DNA from: Immundisolibacterales bacterium
Lineage (GTDB): Bacteria; Pseudomonadota; Gammaproteobacteria; HK1
DNA length: 64,000 nucleotides
Direction of reading: 5' to 3'
NCBI GenBank assembly: GCA_026712715.1
Contig: JAPOPW010000009.1
Location: forward strand, 62,001 to 126,000
Below are positions 9,187 to 17,587 of this stretch, in pieces. The position numbers and the translations under genes were made by a program. A model generated the notes under the pieces. The model did no database searches. It was not told the DNA's origin and saw nothing but the letters and a program-made list of their open reading frames with translations. Positions within the stretch are counted from its first letter, which is position 1. Each line of letters begins with the position of its first letter.

Positions 9187-9507
9187 CTAGTCTACGCGCG
9201 ATGGCACGGATCGTCGAGCGGAGAAGGAAGCGAGCTTCGAGGCAATCCGGTGGATGTCCTCGGCGAGCGCCGTTTCGAGCGCTTCCTTCTCCTGCCGGAG
9301 CTTCAGGTACTCGGAGGCGATGTTGAGCGCGGTCATGATGGTGATCCGGTCATGGCTCAACGAACGGCCGCTCGACTTCGCCTCGGCCATCTTCTCGGTG
9401 AGGTACCGGGCCGACTCCTGGAGCGCGCTCTGCTCCCCGGGCCGGCAGCGAACCGCGTACTCCTTGTCGAGGATGCTGATCCTGGTCGCGACGGGTTCTT
9501 CGGCCAT
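9187..9507 (-). CDS. zapA: Cell division protein ZapA
   Basis: Small cytosolic FtsZ-ring stabiliser of 106 residues. The N-terminal beta region VATRISILDKEYAVRCRPGE matches ZapA, followed by ARYLTEKMAE and the helix DRITIMTALNIASEYL that leads into the C-terminal dimerising coiled coil (KLRQEKEALETALAEDIHR). The ATG at 9507 overlaps the TGA of the upstream TIGR02449 gene by one base (TGATG), so the two are translationally coupled. The 6S RNA gene begins within a few bases of its stop, so 6S may be processed from or transcribed alongside this operon. Confidence 0.93.
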   Translation of the reverse strand: MAEEPVATRISILDKEYAVRCRPGEQSALQESARYLTEKMAEAKSSGRSLSHDRITIMTALNIASEYLKLRQEKEALETALAEDIHRIASKLASFSARRSVPSRVD

Positions 9508-9800
9508 CACGAGCCCTCCATCGCCCTCAGCCGGGCAATCATCGTCTCCACGCGCGAGCGTACCGCCTCGGAGCGTTCGATCAGGCGGGCGCATTCGCTG
9601 GCAAGGGAAGCCTGCCGGTTTCGGAGTGCGATGTTCTCCTCCCGGAGCCGGTCGCACTCTTCGATCAGCTCGTCGACCTGGCTTTCCAGATCCCGCAGCA
9701 CGGGTCCGTTCCATCCGGACGGCGCCGTCGCTGCGTCGCCCGGGGGCGGAGCGGAGACATCCGCCCCCCCCCCAAGGGTCGGCTCAATAGAGGAGTCCAT
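9507..9800 (-). CDS. TIGR02449 family coiled-coil protein
   Basis: A 97-residue protein whose C-terminal two-thirds is a continuous coiled coil (LESQVDELIEECDRLREE onward, with ENIALRNRQASLASE and VETMIARLRAMEGS). Proteins of this family sit immediately upstream of zapA in many gammaproteobacteria; a ZapB-like partner role in division has been suggested by position but not established here. The N-terminus is a proline/alanine-rich disordered stretch. The start was taken as ATG at 9800; an in-frame upstream start at 9836 would add 12 residues. Confidence 0.82.
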   Translation of the reverse strand: MDSSIEPTLGGGADVSAPPPGDAATAPSGWNGPVLRDLESQVDELIEECDRLREENIALRNRQASLASECARLIERSEAVRSRVETMIARLRAMEGS

Positions 9801-9902
9801 GGTACGACTATAGAAGCGCTTCCGGCAATCGGTCAATGCCCGCCGTCCGGGCCCGCTCGAGCGAGATTTCGTCCGGTTCGGGAATCGTTCTAGGATCGCG
9901 CC

Positions 9903-11237
9903 ATGCGTCGCGATGCCTCATCCACGGACCGGTCGGGTCGAGGGCCGTCGATCGAGCGTCGCGAGTACGCCCGCCGGCGCCGGAGACTCATCGAAGAGGC
10001 AGGTGAAGACTGCGCGATCATCGTGCCCGCCGCTCCGATCGCGCGCCGCAATCGCGATATCGAATACCCCTACCGTCCCGACAGCGACTTCTTCTATCTC
10101 ACCGGGTTCCCGGAGCCCGACTCGGTGGCGCTGATGCTCCCCGGGCGCAGCGCGGGGGAATACCTCCTCTTCTGCCGCGAACACGAACCTTACGAGGAGC
10201 GCATGCACGGGCCGCGGGCGGGCCTCGACGGCGCATGCGACCGCTACGGCGCGGACGACGCCTTTCCGATCGACGACATCGACGAGATCCTGCCCCGTCT
10301 TCTCGAGGACCGGCCCCGGATCTGGTACTCGATGGGGGAGTACCCGGCCTTCGACGCAAGGATGCTCGGCTGGCTCGAACGGCTTCGGACCCGCCCGGCC
10401 GATCCCTCCGAGCTGGTGGACCTGCACTATCGCGTTCACGAGATGCGGCTTTACAAGAGTCAGGCGGAGGTGCGGATGATCCGCCGGGCCGTCGAGCTCA
10501 CCGCCGGCGCTCACCGCCGGGCGATGGCGGCCTGCCGTCCGGGTCTGGCCGAGTACGAAGTGGAGGCGGAGATCCTCTACGTGCTGCATCGGGCCGGCTG
10601 CCGGTCGCCCGCCTATCCGTGCATCGTCGCGGCCGGCGGCAACGCCTGCCGTCCACACTACACCGCGAACGCGGGCACGCTTCGCGACGGCGAGCTGGTG
10701 CTGGTGGACGCGGGGGCGGAGTACGGCTTCTACGCCGCGGACGTGACCCGGACGTGGCCCGTCGGCGGGCGGTTCAGCGAGGCGCAGCGTTCCCTCTACG
10801 AGCTGGTCCTCGACGCCCAGCGGGCCGCGATCGGCGAAGTTCGGCCCGGCCGCTCGTGGCAGGCGCCGCACGCGGCGGCGGCCGAGGTCCTCACCGAAGG
10901 GCTTTTCTCGCTCGGGGTGGTCCGCGCGGGCGGGAACGACGTGATGAACCGGCTGTGCGCATATCCGACCGGGCACTGGCTCGGACTCGACGTCCACGAC
11001 GTCGCGGACTACCGGGTGGGCGGCGAGCCGCGCGAGCTCGAGCCGGGGATGGTGATGACCGTCGAGCCGGGACTCTATATCGATCCCGAGGAATCGGGGG
11101 TCGCCTCGCGCTGGCGGGGCATCGGCATCCGGGTCGAAGACGTCGTCCTCGTCACCCGGGACGGGGTGGAGGTCCTTTCGTCCTCCATTCCGAAGTCGGC
11201 GGAGGACCTCGAGAAGGTCGTGGGATCGGGCGCATGA
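9903..11237 (+). CDS. pepP: Xaa-Pro aminopeptidase (aminopeptidase P)
   Basis: Dimanganese pita-bread-fold peptidase of 444 residues that removes N-terminal residues preceding proline. The AMP_N domain (ERREYARRRRRLIEEAGED, then YPYRPDSDFFYLTGFPEPD) is followed by the catalytic domain from about residue 175. Metal ligands are seen in VLVDAGAEYG, AADVTRTWPV, GHWLGLDVHD, TVEPGLYI and IRVEDVVLV. It is the first gene of pepP-ubiH-ubiI; its TGA overlaps the ubiH ATG (ATGA). It is divergent from the TIGR02449/zapA unit with about 100 bases between. Confidence 0.96.
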   Translation: MRRDASSTDRSGRGPSIERREYARRRRRLIEEAGEDCAIIVPAAPIARRNRDIEYPYRPDSDFFYLTGFPEPDSVALMLPGRSAGEYLLFCREHEPYEERMHGPRAGLDGACDRYGADDAFPIDDIDEILPRLLEDRPRIWYSMGEYPAFDARMLGWLERLRTRPADPSELVDLHYRVHEMRLYKSQAEVRMIRRAVELTAGAHRRAMAACRPGLAEYEVEAEILYVLHRAGCRSPAYPCIVAAGGNACRPHYTANAGTLRDGELVLVDAGAEYGFYAADVTRTWPVGGRFSEAQRSLYELVLDAQRAAIGEVRPGRSWQAPHAAAAEVLTEGLFSLGVVRAGGNDVMNRLCAYPTGHWLGLDVHDVADYRVGGEPRELEPGMVMTVEPGLYIDPEESGVASRWRGIGIRVEDVVLVTRDGVEVLSSSIPKSAEDLEKVVGSGA

Positions 11238-12496
11238 CCCGGCGCTTCGACGTCGCGATCGTGGGTGGCGGACCCGTCGGCGCCACCCTTGCGGCGGGGC
11301 TCCGGGGCTGGTCGTTCTCGGTCGTGCAGCTCGACCCGAAGCGGCACGGCGGGGAGGGCGCGGACGGACGAAGCTTCGCCCTCTCGTACGGCTCGGCCGG
11401 GCTCTACCGGACCCTCGGACTGTGGGAGGAGGTCGGATGTGGCGCGACACCCATCGAGGAGGTCCACGTGTCCCGGCGCGGTGGGTTGGGCTTTGTCCGG
11501 ATCCGCGCCGAGGAATGCGGGGTGGACGCGCTCGGTTACGTGGTTTCGGCCCGATCTCTGGAGCGGCGGCTCGACCGGGCCCTCGACACGGACGCCGGAA
11601 CCGCAGGCGCCCGGTTCGAGCGGATCTGCGCGGCGGCCGATGCGGTCGAGGTCCGCCGGCGCGATGCGCTCGTCTCGGGACGCGGCCCGGAGGGGAACGT
11701 CACCTTCGCCGCGCGACTCGTGATCGGTGCCGACGGCGCGGGCTCGGTGGTGCGCCGGGCGGCCGGGCTTGCGCTTCGCACCCACCGTTCGGGCCAGGTC
11801 GCGGTCGCGGGAGAGCTCGCTGCGGAACGACCGCCCCGCGGCCGCGCGTTCGAGCGCTTTACCGAACACGGCCCCCTCGCGCTGCTGCCGCTCGGGGAGG
11901 ACCGCTGCGGGTTCGTGTGGGCGGTGCGGGAATCGGAGACGACCGGCGCGGAATTCGAGCCTTCGCGGTTCGCAGCCGAGCTCGCGGAGGCGTTCGGCAG
12001 CCGGCTCGGAGAGCTGCGCGAGGTGAACGTGCGGGTACGCCATCCCCTGCGGGTGTGCCATGCGCCCCGCATCGCCGCGCCGCGCACCGTGCTCGTCGGC
12101 AACGCCGCAAACACGCTGCACCCGGTCGGCGCTCAGGGCCTCAACCTCGGGCTGCGCGACGTGGAGGCGCTCGTGCGCGGTCTCGGGGAGGCAAGCGCCG
12201 CCGGCGCGGACCCCGCGTCCGCGCTCGATCGTTACGTGGCCGCACGGCGTGCCGATCATGCGATGGCGAGATCGCTCACCACCGGCCTGCTCCGCATCTT
12301 CGGGTCGGGGTCGCGGATTCCCTTCGCGTCGGCCCTCGGCGCGGCCGGACTGTTCGCCTTCGACCGGCTCGGGCCGGTGAAGCGCGGGGTCGTGAGCCTC
12401 GCCATGGGCGCAAGCCGGCCGTGGCCCGGGGACGGGCACCGCACGCGGGCGCAAGTGCATCCCGGCGGGGACGGCAGCCGTGTCCGTGCCGACTGA
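11234..12496 (+). CDS. ubiH: 2-octaprenyl-6-methoxyphenyl hydroxylase (UbiH-type FAD monooxygenase)
   Basis: FAD-dependent ring hydroxylase of ubiquinone biosynthesis, 420 residues. The N-terminal dinucleotide-binding motif is VAIVGGGPVGATLAAGL, the DG motif VIGADGAGSVVRRAAGL, and the FAD-ribityl motif VGNAANTLHPVGAQGLNLG, whose GNAA form is typical of UbiH rather than UbiI. The start ATG lies in the pepP stop (4-base overlap), so it is co-translated. The 3' end overlaps ubiI by 17 bases. Assignment to UbiH versus another Ubi hydroxylase rests on gene order and the GNAANTLHP motif. Confidence 0.92.
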   Translation: MTRRFDVAIVGGGPVGATLAAGLRGWSFSVVQLDPKRHGGEGADGRSFALSYGSAGLYRTLGLWEEVGCGATPIEEVHVSRRGGLGFVRIRAEECGVDALGYVVSARSLERRLDRALDTDAGTAGARFERICAAADAVEVRRRDALVSGRGPEGNVTFAARLVIGADGAGSVVRRAAGLALRTHRSGQVAVAGELAAERPPRGRAFERFTEHGPLALLPLGEDRCGFVWAVRESETTGAEFEPSRFAAELAEAFGSRLGELREVNVRVRHPLRVCHAPRIAAPRTVLVGNAANTLHPVGAQGLNLGLRDVEALVRGLGEASAAGADPASALDRYVAARRADHAMARSLTTGLLRIFGSGSRIPFASALGAAGLFAFDRLGPVKRGVVSLAMGASRPWPGDGHRTRAQVHPGGDGSRVRAD

Positions 12497-13703
12497 GCGA
12501 TACGACGTTGCGGTGGCGGGCGGTGGTCTGACCGGCCTCGTCGCGGCCGCGAGCTTCGCCCGCGCCGGGTTCCGGGTGGTCGTCGTGGAAGGCCGGGAAC
12601 GAGGCGCCGAAGGTGACGGCCGGGTGAGCGCGTTCACGGTCGCATCCGAGCGGATCCTCGACCGGCTCGAAGTCTGGTCGCGGATTGCCGGGAAGGCTCC
12701 GTTCCGGCGGATGCGGGTCTGGGAGGCGGCGGGTGGAGCCGAAATCGGCTTCGAGGCGGAGTCGGTCGGGGCCGATTACCTGGGCCACATCGCCGAGAAC
12801 CGGGTGGTGCTCGAGACGCTGGAGGAGGCGGTCGACTCGCTCGGGGTTGCGTGGCGCCGGCCGTCGCGGGTAACCGGGCTCGAGCTCGCCGGACGCGACC
12901 TCACCGCCGATCTCGACGGGTCTCGGATCGCCGCGCGGCTGCTGGTCGGCGCCGACGGCGGGAATTCCCTCGTGCGGAGGCTCGCCGGCATCGCGTCCCG
13001 GGGTCGCGACTACGGACAGCTCGGCATCGTCTGCTCGGTGCGCCCCGAACGCCATCATGACGACACGGCCTGGCAGGTGGCCCGCCCGGAGGGGCCACTC
13101 GCGTTCCTCCCCCTTCCCGACGGCCTCTGCTCGATCGTCTGGTCGACCGAGAACGAACACGCGCAACACCTTCTCGCGCTCGACGACGCGGCGTTCCGGC
13201 GCGAGCTCGGAGCCGCGTTCGAGATGCGGCTCGGGGAAATCGAATGGACCGGGCCCCGGAGCGGCTTTCCGCTCCGCGCCGTTCACGCCGCGAGATACCG
13301 CGCTCCGCGCATCGCCCTCGCCGGCGACGCCGCCCATACGATCCATCCACTCGCCGGGCAGGGGGTGAACCTCGGGATCCTCGACGCGGCGGTGCTGGCC
13401 GAGGTGGCGGCGGAGGCGGCGGCGCGGGGCCGCGACCCGGGGGGGCGGGCCGCTCTCGCGCGCTACGAGCGCCGGCGAAAGGCGCACAACCTCGCCGTGA
13501 CCTGCGCCGTGGACGGCTTCGACCGCCTCTTCCGCGCAAGCTGGCCGGCGGTACGGACGATCCGCAACGCAGGACTCGCGGCCACCCACCGGCTGGCGCC
13601 GGTGAAGCGGCGCATCATCGCGCACGCTTCGGGCTTCGCGGGCGACCTCCCGGCGTCCGCGAAGCCCGAGCCGTCCGGCCGGCGGTCCGAGCCCCGACCC
13701 TGA
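12480..13703 (+). CDS. ubiI: UbiI/VisC-type ubiquinone biosynthesis FAD hydroxylase
   Basis: Second FAD monooxygenase of the pair, 407 residues, most likely the C5 hydroxylase. Motifs are VAVAGGGLTGLVAAASFA at the N-terminus, LVGADGGNSLVRRLAGI in the middle and LAGDAAHTIHPLAGQGVNLG toward the C-terminus, followed by the conserved KRRIIAHASGF. The GTG start at 12480 lies inside the ubiH 3' end (17-base overlap); a GTG two codons later is possible. It completes the pepP-ubiH-ubiI operon. Beyond it the gene order switches from conserved core to accessory genes. Confidence 0.9.
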   Translation: MSVPTERYDVAVAGGGLTGLVAAASFARAGFRVVVVEGRERGAEGDGRVSAFTVASERILDRLEVWSRIAGKAPFRRMRVWEAAGGAEIGFEAESVGADYLGHIAENRVVLETLEEAVDSLGVAWRRPSRVTGLELAGRDLTADLDGSRIAARLLVGADGGNSLVRRLAGIASRGRDYGQLGIVCSVRPERHHDDTAWQVARPEGPLAFLPLPDGLCSIVWSTENEHAQHLLALDDAAFRRELGAAFEMRLGEIEWTGPRSGFPLRAVHAARYRAPRIALAGDAAHTIHPLAGQGVNLGILDAAVLAEVAAEAAARGRDPGGRAALARYERRRKAHNLAVTCAVDGFDRLFRASWPAVRTIRNAGLAATHRLAPVKRRIIAHASGFAGDLPASAKPEPSGRRSEPRP

Positions 13704-13725
13704 AAGATCCGGGGAGGATCGGGGG

Positions 13726-14631
13726 CTAGGCGACGAGCTCGTAGCCGGCGGCGGTAACCGCCTCGGCGAGGGCCGCACGGCCCATCGCCGAGTACTCGAG
13801 CGGGTTGGCCTTGGCCGGGTCCTGCTCGGCCTCGACGAGGAACCAGCCCTCGTAGCCGATCGCGATCAGCTCGCGGGCGACCGCGCCGAAATCGATCATC
13901 CCGTCGCCGGGGACGGTGAACACGCCGGCGAGGACGGCGTCCAGGAACGAGTCCCGCTCCCAGTCGATGCCCGCGAGCACGTCGGCCCGCACGTCCTTGC
14001 AGTGGACGTGACGGATGCGCGAGCCCCAGCGGGCGATCGCCCCGATCGGATCCCCGCCCGAGAACTGGAGGTGCCCGGTGTCGAAGAGAAGACCCGTCTC
14101 GTCGGCGGTGCACGCGAGGAAGCGATCGACGTCGTCCTCGAACTGGACGACGGCACCCATGTGGTGGTGGTAGGCGAAGGGGGCGCCGCAGGTCTCGTTG
14201 ACCCAAGCCGCGAACTCGTCCATACGGCGGCCATAGTCCCGCATCTCGGCATCCGTCAGCGACGGACGGGCGGCGAGCGGCACGTCTCGCCGGCCCTGAA
14301 TCGTGTTCGAGGTCTCGCCGTACACGAACGCGAAGGCGCCAAGCTCCCGGAAGAGGTCGACCTGCGCCTTCGCGCGTCGCTTCTCCTCTTCGACCGAGTT
14401 CACGAGCAGCTCGCCCGAATACCACCCGGACACGAGCGCGAGCCCGTGCCCTTCGAGGATCGGCCCCAGCTCTTGCGCCGACAGCGGGTACTTTCCGCCC
14501 GTCTCCGTGCCCGAATAGCCCGCCTGCGCCATCTCCGAAAGGCAGGTGTCGAGCGGCGTATCGCCGCCGAGCTCCGGGAGATCGTCGTTCGACCACGCGA
14601 TGGGGGCGACGCCGAGTCGTGCTTTCTTCAT
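13726..14631 (-). CDS. iolE: Myo-inosose-2 dehydratase-like TIM-barrel protein
   Basis: 301-residue xylose isomerase-like TIM barrel. The N-terminal block IAWSNDDLPELGGDTPLDTC is diagnostic of IolE, which dehydrates 2-keto-myo-inositol in inositol catabolism. Metal-binding residues are suggested by the YHHHMGAVVQ, LLFDTGHLQF, HVHCKD and VEAEQDP segments. ATG at 14631. It is convergent with ubiI (22-base gap) and lies downstream of iolD on the same strand, separated by the 232-base fold-back element described separately. The rest of the inositol pathway (iolG, iolB, iolC, iolA) is not in this window. Confidence 0.87.
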   Translation of the reverse strand: MKKARLGVAPIAWSNDDLPELGGDTPLDTCLSEMAQAGYSGTETGGKYPLSAQELGPILEGHGLALVSGWYSGELLVNSVEEEKRRAKAQVDLFRELGAFAFVYGETSNTIQGRRDVPLAARPSLTDAEMRDYGRRMDEFAAWVNETCGAPFAYHHHMGAVVQFEDDVDRFLACTADETGLLFDTGHLQFSGGDPIGAIARWGSRIRHVHCKDVRADVLAGIDWERDSFLDAVLAGVFTVPGDGMIDFGAVARELIAIGYEGWFLVEAEQDPAKANPLEYSAMGRAALAEAVTAAGYELVA

Positions 14632-14639
14632 GTTTCTGG

Positions 14640-14871
14640 CCCGAGAATCTCACCAGCTTTCGTCGCTTACCCGAAAAATTCTGCGAATTTTTCGGGCTTG
14701 GGCGCCGAGACGCCGCTGTGGCGGGGCGCACGGACCGAAAGAGCGCTACGCGCTGGCTGAAGGCGTAGCCTACACTACCGCTTCGCGCTGTCGAAGCGGC
14801 TTGAGGGAGTACGCCCCGTCACAGCGAGTGGATCGGCGTCCGCTAGCCAAGAAGCTGGCGAGATTCTCGGG
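14640..14871. repeat. Fold-back (inverted-repeat) intergenic element
   Basis: This element fills the whole gap between iolE and iolD. Its outer 20 bases form a terminal inverted repeat matching at 19 of 20 positions (CCCGAGAATCTCACCAGCTT at 14640-14659 against 14852-14871). A second arm pair (14711-14731 with 14809-14827) matches at 16 of 19. Inside are smaller stems: a perfect 12-bp hairpin at 14670-14696 and CCGCTTCG/CGAAGCGG near 14778-14798. Three of the four mismatches in the two outer arms become G.U pairs on the minus strand, the strand that reads iolD-iolE. It may be a MITE/REP-like repeat or a structured RNA; no second full copy was seen in the window. Confidence 0.6.
14670..14696. 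terminator. Perfect 12-bp hairpin upstream of iolE
   Basis: CCCGAAAAATTC / GAATTTTTCGGG with a TGC loop, lying 39 bases upstream of the iolE start and within the fold-back element. It has the same design (A/T run inside a GC-closed stem, 3-base loop) as the hairpin at 2920-2944. A terminator this close to a start codon would be unusual, so attenuation, an operator or mRNA protection are also possible. Confidence 0.5.
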
Positions 14872-14872
14872 C

Positions 14873-16723
14873 TTAGACTCCGATCCGCTGGCGGGTCCGG
14901 CCCGCCTCGTGCTCCGCGCGCGCGTCGCGGACCTCTTCGCGAGCGCTGGTTTCCGGCACCCCGAGATCCCACCAGGCATCCCCGGGGGTCCACTCGTTCT
15001 CGGCGGTCTCGAGCGCGATCACGGTGGTCCGATCGGTCTCCCGCGCCCATTCGAGGGCGTCCTCGAGGTCCGCGATGCTCGCCACCCGCCGGGTCTCGGC
15101 GCCCATCGCACGGGCGTGGGCCGCGAAATCGACCGCGAACGGCTCCCTCGCGATGCGGCTGTCGCGGATGAAGTTGTTGAACGAAGCCCCGCCCTTGAAG
15201 TTCTGGAGACGATTGATGACCGCGAAGCCGCCGTTGTCGCACACGACGACGATCAGCTTGTGTCCGGTGAGAACCGAGGAGTAGATGTCCGAGTTCATCA
15301 TGAGGTACGAGCCGTCCCCGACCAGCGCGTAGACCGCCCGGGTCGGATCGGCCATCGCCGCCCCCCACGCGCCCGCGATCTCGTACCCCATGCAGGAGTA
15401 TCCGAACTCGAGATCGAACGTGCCGGGCGACTTTACCCTCCAGATTTTCATGAGCTCTCCGGGAAGCCCCCCCGCCGCGGTGAGGACGAGGTCGCGCTCG
15501 CCGGCCGCGCGGTTGACCGCACCGATGACCTGGGCGTAGCTCGGAATCGGGGCGTTGCTCGGACGGATGGCAGCCTCGACGGTGCGGTTCCACTGCGCAT
15601 ACTCGCGGCCCGCCCGCGCGGTCCACTCGGAATCGGCCGACCAGCCGCCGAGGGCCTCGTCGAGCTCGGCGATTCCCTCGCGGGCGTCTCCCACGACCGG
15701 GGCCGCCCGGTGCTTGACGGCATCGAAGCGGGCGGCGTTGACGGCGACGAAACGGGCGTCCGGAGAAAACACGCTCCAGGACCCGGTCGTGAAGTCCTGG
15801 AGGCGGGTGCCGATCGCAAGGACCACGTCCGCCTCCGCGGCGAGCGCGTTGGCCGAGGAGGAGCCGATGACCCCGACCGGACCCACGTTCACGGGATCGT
15901 CATGCACCAGCATCCCGCGGCCCGCCACGGTTTCCGCGACGGGGATCCCGCGTGCCGCGGCGAAGGCGGCGAGCTCCGCTTCGGCGAGCGAGTAGCGGAC
16001 TCCGCCGCCGGCGATTACGAGCGGGCGCCGCGCAGAGGTCAGGAGCGCGGCCGCGGCCGCAACCTGGTCGCGGTCCGGGCGCGGGCGCGCAATGACGTGG
16101 ACGGCCGGCGCGAAGAACTCTTCCGGGTAGTCGAAGGCGAGCTCCTGGGTATCCTGGCAGAGCCCGATGAAGGCCGGGCCGCAGTCGGCCGGATCGAGCA
16201 TGACCGCGGTCGCCTGCGGCAACGAGGAGACGATCTGCTCGGGGTGGGTGATGCGGTCCCAGTAGCGGGAGACGGAGCGGAACGCATCGTTGACCGAGGT
16301 GCCGGGGGAAGCGAAGTGCTCGACCTGCTGGAGGACCGGATCAGGCCGGCGATTGACGAACACGTCGCCCGACAGGATCAGGATCGGCAGGCGGTTCGCG
16401 TGTCCGGTGGCGGCGGCGGTCACCATGTTGGTGGCGCCGGGGCCGATGGACGACGTCGCGACCATGATCTGGCGGCGCCGGCGTGCCCGGGTGAAGCCGA
16501 GCGCGGCGAGGGCCATGGACTGCTCGTTCTGGCCGCGCCAGGTGGGCAGCTCGTCGCGAACCGCCTCGAGCGCCTCCGCAAGACAGGTCACGTTCCCGTG
16601 ACCGAAGATTCCGAACACGCCCGGGAACAGCCGCTCGCGTCCCGTCTCCGTCTTCACCCACTGATTGCAGAGGTAGCGCACGAGCGCCTGGGCCATCGTG
16701 AGTCGTATCGTCCTCGCTGCCAT
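14873..16723 (-). CDS. iolD: TPP enzyme, 3D-(3,5/4)-trihydroxycyclohexane-1,2-dione hydrolase (IolD)
   Basis: Thiamine-diphosphate enzyme of 616 residues that hydrolytically opens the inositol-derived ring; it acts directly after IolE. The N-terminal Pyr domain has GIFGHGNVTCLAEAL and the NEQSMALAALGF segment with the activating Glu. IGPGATNMVTAAATGHANRL follows, and the C-terminal PP domain has GDGSYLMMNSDIYS ending in the Asn/Gly of VVVCDNGGFAVI. The length and the PVLQQVEHFASPGTSVNDAF block favour IolD over acetolactate synthase. It lies 75 bases downstream of the MaoC-like gene on the same strand. Confidence 0.88.
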   Translation of the reverse strand: MAARTIRLTMAQALVRYLCNQWVKTETGRERLFPGVFGIFGHGNVTCLAEALEAVRDELPTWRGQNEQSMALAALGFTRARRRRQIMVATSSIGPGATNMVTAAATGHANRLPILILSGDVFVNRRPDPVLQQVEHFASPGTSVNDAFRSVSRYWDRITHPEQIVSSLPQATAVMLDPADCGPAFIGLCQDTQELAFDYPEEFFAPAVHVIARPRPDRDQVAAAAALLTSARRPLVIAGGGVRYSLAEAELAAFAAARGIPVAETVAGRGMLVHDDPVNVGPVGVIGSSSANALAAEADVVLAIGTRLQDFTTGSWSVFSPDARFVAVNAARFDAVKHRAAPVVGDAREGIAELDEALGGWSADSEWTARAGREYAQWNRTVEAAIRPSNAPIPSYAQVIGAVNRAAGERDLVLTAAGGLPGELMKIWRVKSPGTFDLEFGYSCMGYEIAGAWGAAMADPTRAVYALVGDGSYLMMNSDIYSSVLTGHKLIVVVCDNGGFAVINRLQNFKGGASFNNFIRDSRIAREPFAVDFAAHARAMGAETRRVASIADLEDALEWARETDRTTVIALETAENEWTPGDAWWDLGVPETSAREEVRDARAEHEAGRTRQRIGV

Positions 16724-16798
16724 CTCTCTCTCCTGTCTCGCGTTGGTCGGGCGAATCCCGACGCGCCTGCGCCCCCGACCCGATCCGGCCCCGCCGGG

Positions 16799-17284
16799 TC
16801 AATCCGAGCCGCTCTCTCCGGTGCGCCCATCGGCCGGGGGACACGGCCGGACGAAGATCGGCCCGCGCATCGAGAGGACCTCCTCGTCGCGCTGGTTCAG
16901 CATCACCCAGTCCAACCGGACGATGCCGCGACCCGGATCCGACTTCGACATCCGCCGATCGACCACCGTCGCCACCACGCGCACCGTATCGCCCGGCCGC
17001 ACCGGTGCCCGCCATCGTATCTCGTCGACCCCCGGCGAGCCGAGGCTCGCCTCCGGAGCGAACGGCCGAAGCGCCGTGAACAGACGAAACGCGATCGTCC
17101 CCAGTTGCCAGCCGCTCGCGATCAACCCGCCGTAGACCGAACGTTCGGCCGCGACCTTGTCCATGTGGAACGGTTGAGGGTCATAGGCGAACGCCCATTG
17201 CAGGATCTCTCCCTCGCTCAGCGTCTTTCCCGGCGTGCGAAAGACGGTTCCGATCGTGAAGTCCTCGTACCACCCGTTGTCCAT
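16799..17284 (-). CDS. MaoC family dehydratase
   Basis: 161-residue single hot-dog domain protein of the MaoC/R-hydratase type, probably hydrating a 2-enoyl-CoA. The hydratase motif is visible as FAYDPQPFHMD (Asp and His as expected catalytic residues), followed by YGGLIASGWQLGTIAFRL and the RWRAPVRPGDTVRV beta-hairpin. ATG at 17284 gives MDNGWYEDF, a normal N-terminus for the family; an upstream in-frame start would add 15 unusual Arg-rich residues. It is first in a probable minus-strand unit with iolD and iolE. Confidence 0.88.
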   Translation of the reverse strand: MDNGWYEDFTIGTVFRTPGKTLSEGEILQWAFAYDPQPFHMDKVAAERSVYGGLIASGWQLGTIAFRLFTALRPFAPEASLGSPGVDEIRWRAPVRPGDTVRVVATVVDRRMSKSDPGRGIVRLDWVMLNQRDEEVLSMRGPIFVRPCPPADGRTGESGSD

Positions 17285-17587
17285 TGGCCTCCACCGCTCC
17301 AGCCGGCGTCGTGCGGGCGAAGCGTCCATCCCGGCACGCGGGGAATCCTAACCTCCCGCGCGGGAATGATCAGTCGCTCTCCGAGGCGCCGGGCGCGGAA
17401 CAGCGGCGAAGGAAACACCCGGGGCGCGGCGGGACGAACATGCCGCGGGTCCCGTCCGGATCCGACCGAGCAGGGGGCAAGCCCGGGGAGAGTCGTCGCA
17501 TCCTGTCGCGCGGGCCGGGCCGGGCGGCGCAGCCGTGTTCCGGAGCCGAACCGCCGGATTGGTGGACGCGGTGAAGGATCGGCGAAC
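17285..17587. other. Divergent intergenic region, MaoC unit / Gfo-Idh gene
   Basis: About 300 bases of GC-rich non-coding sequence that should contain both divergent promoters. The only clear feature is a perfect 12-base palindrome, TCCCGCGCGGGA at 17354-17365, which could be an operator. GAAGGA at 17571-17576 is a ribosome-binding site for the rightward gene. No coding sequence recognised. Confidence 0.4.
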
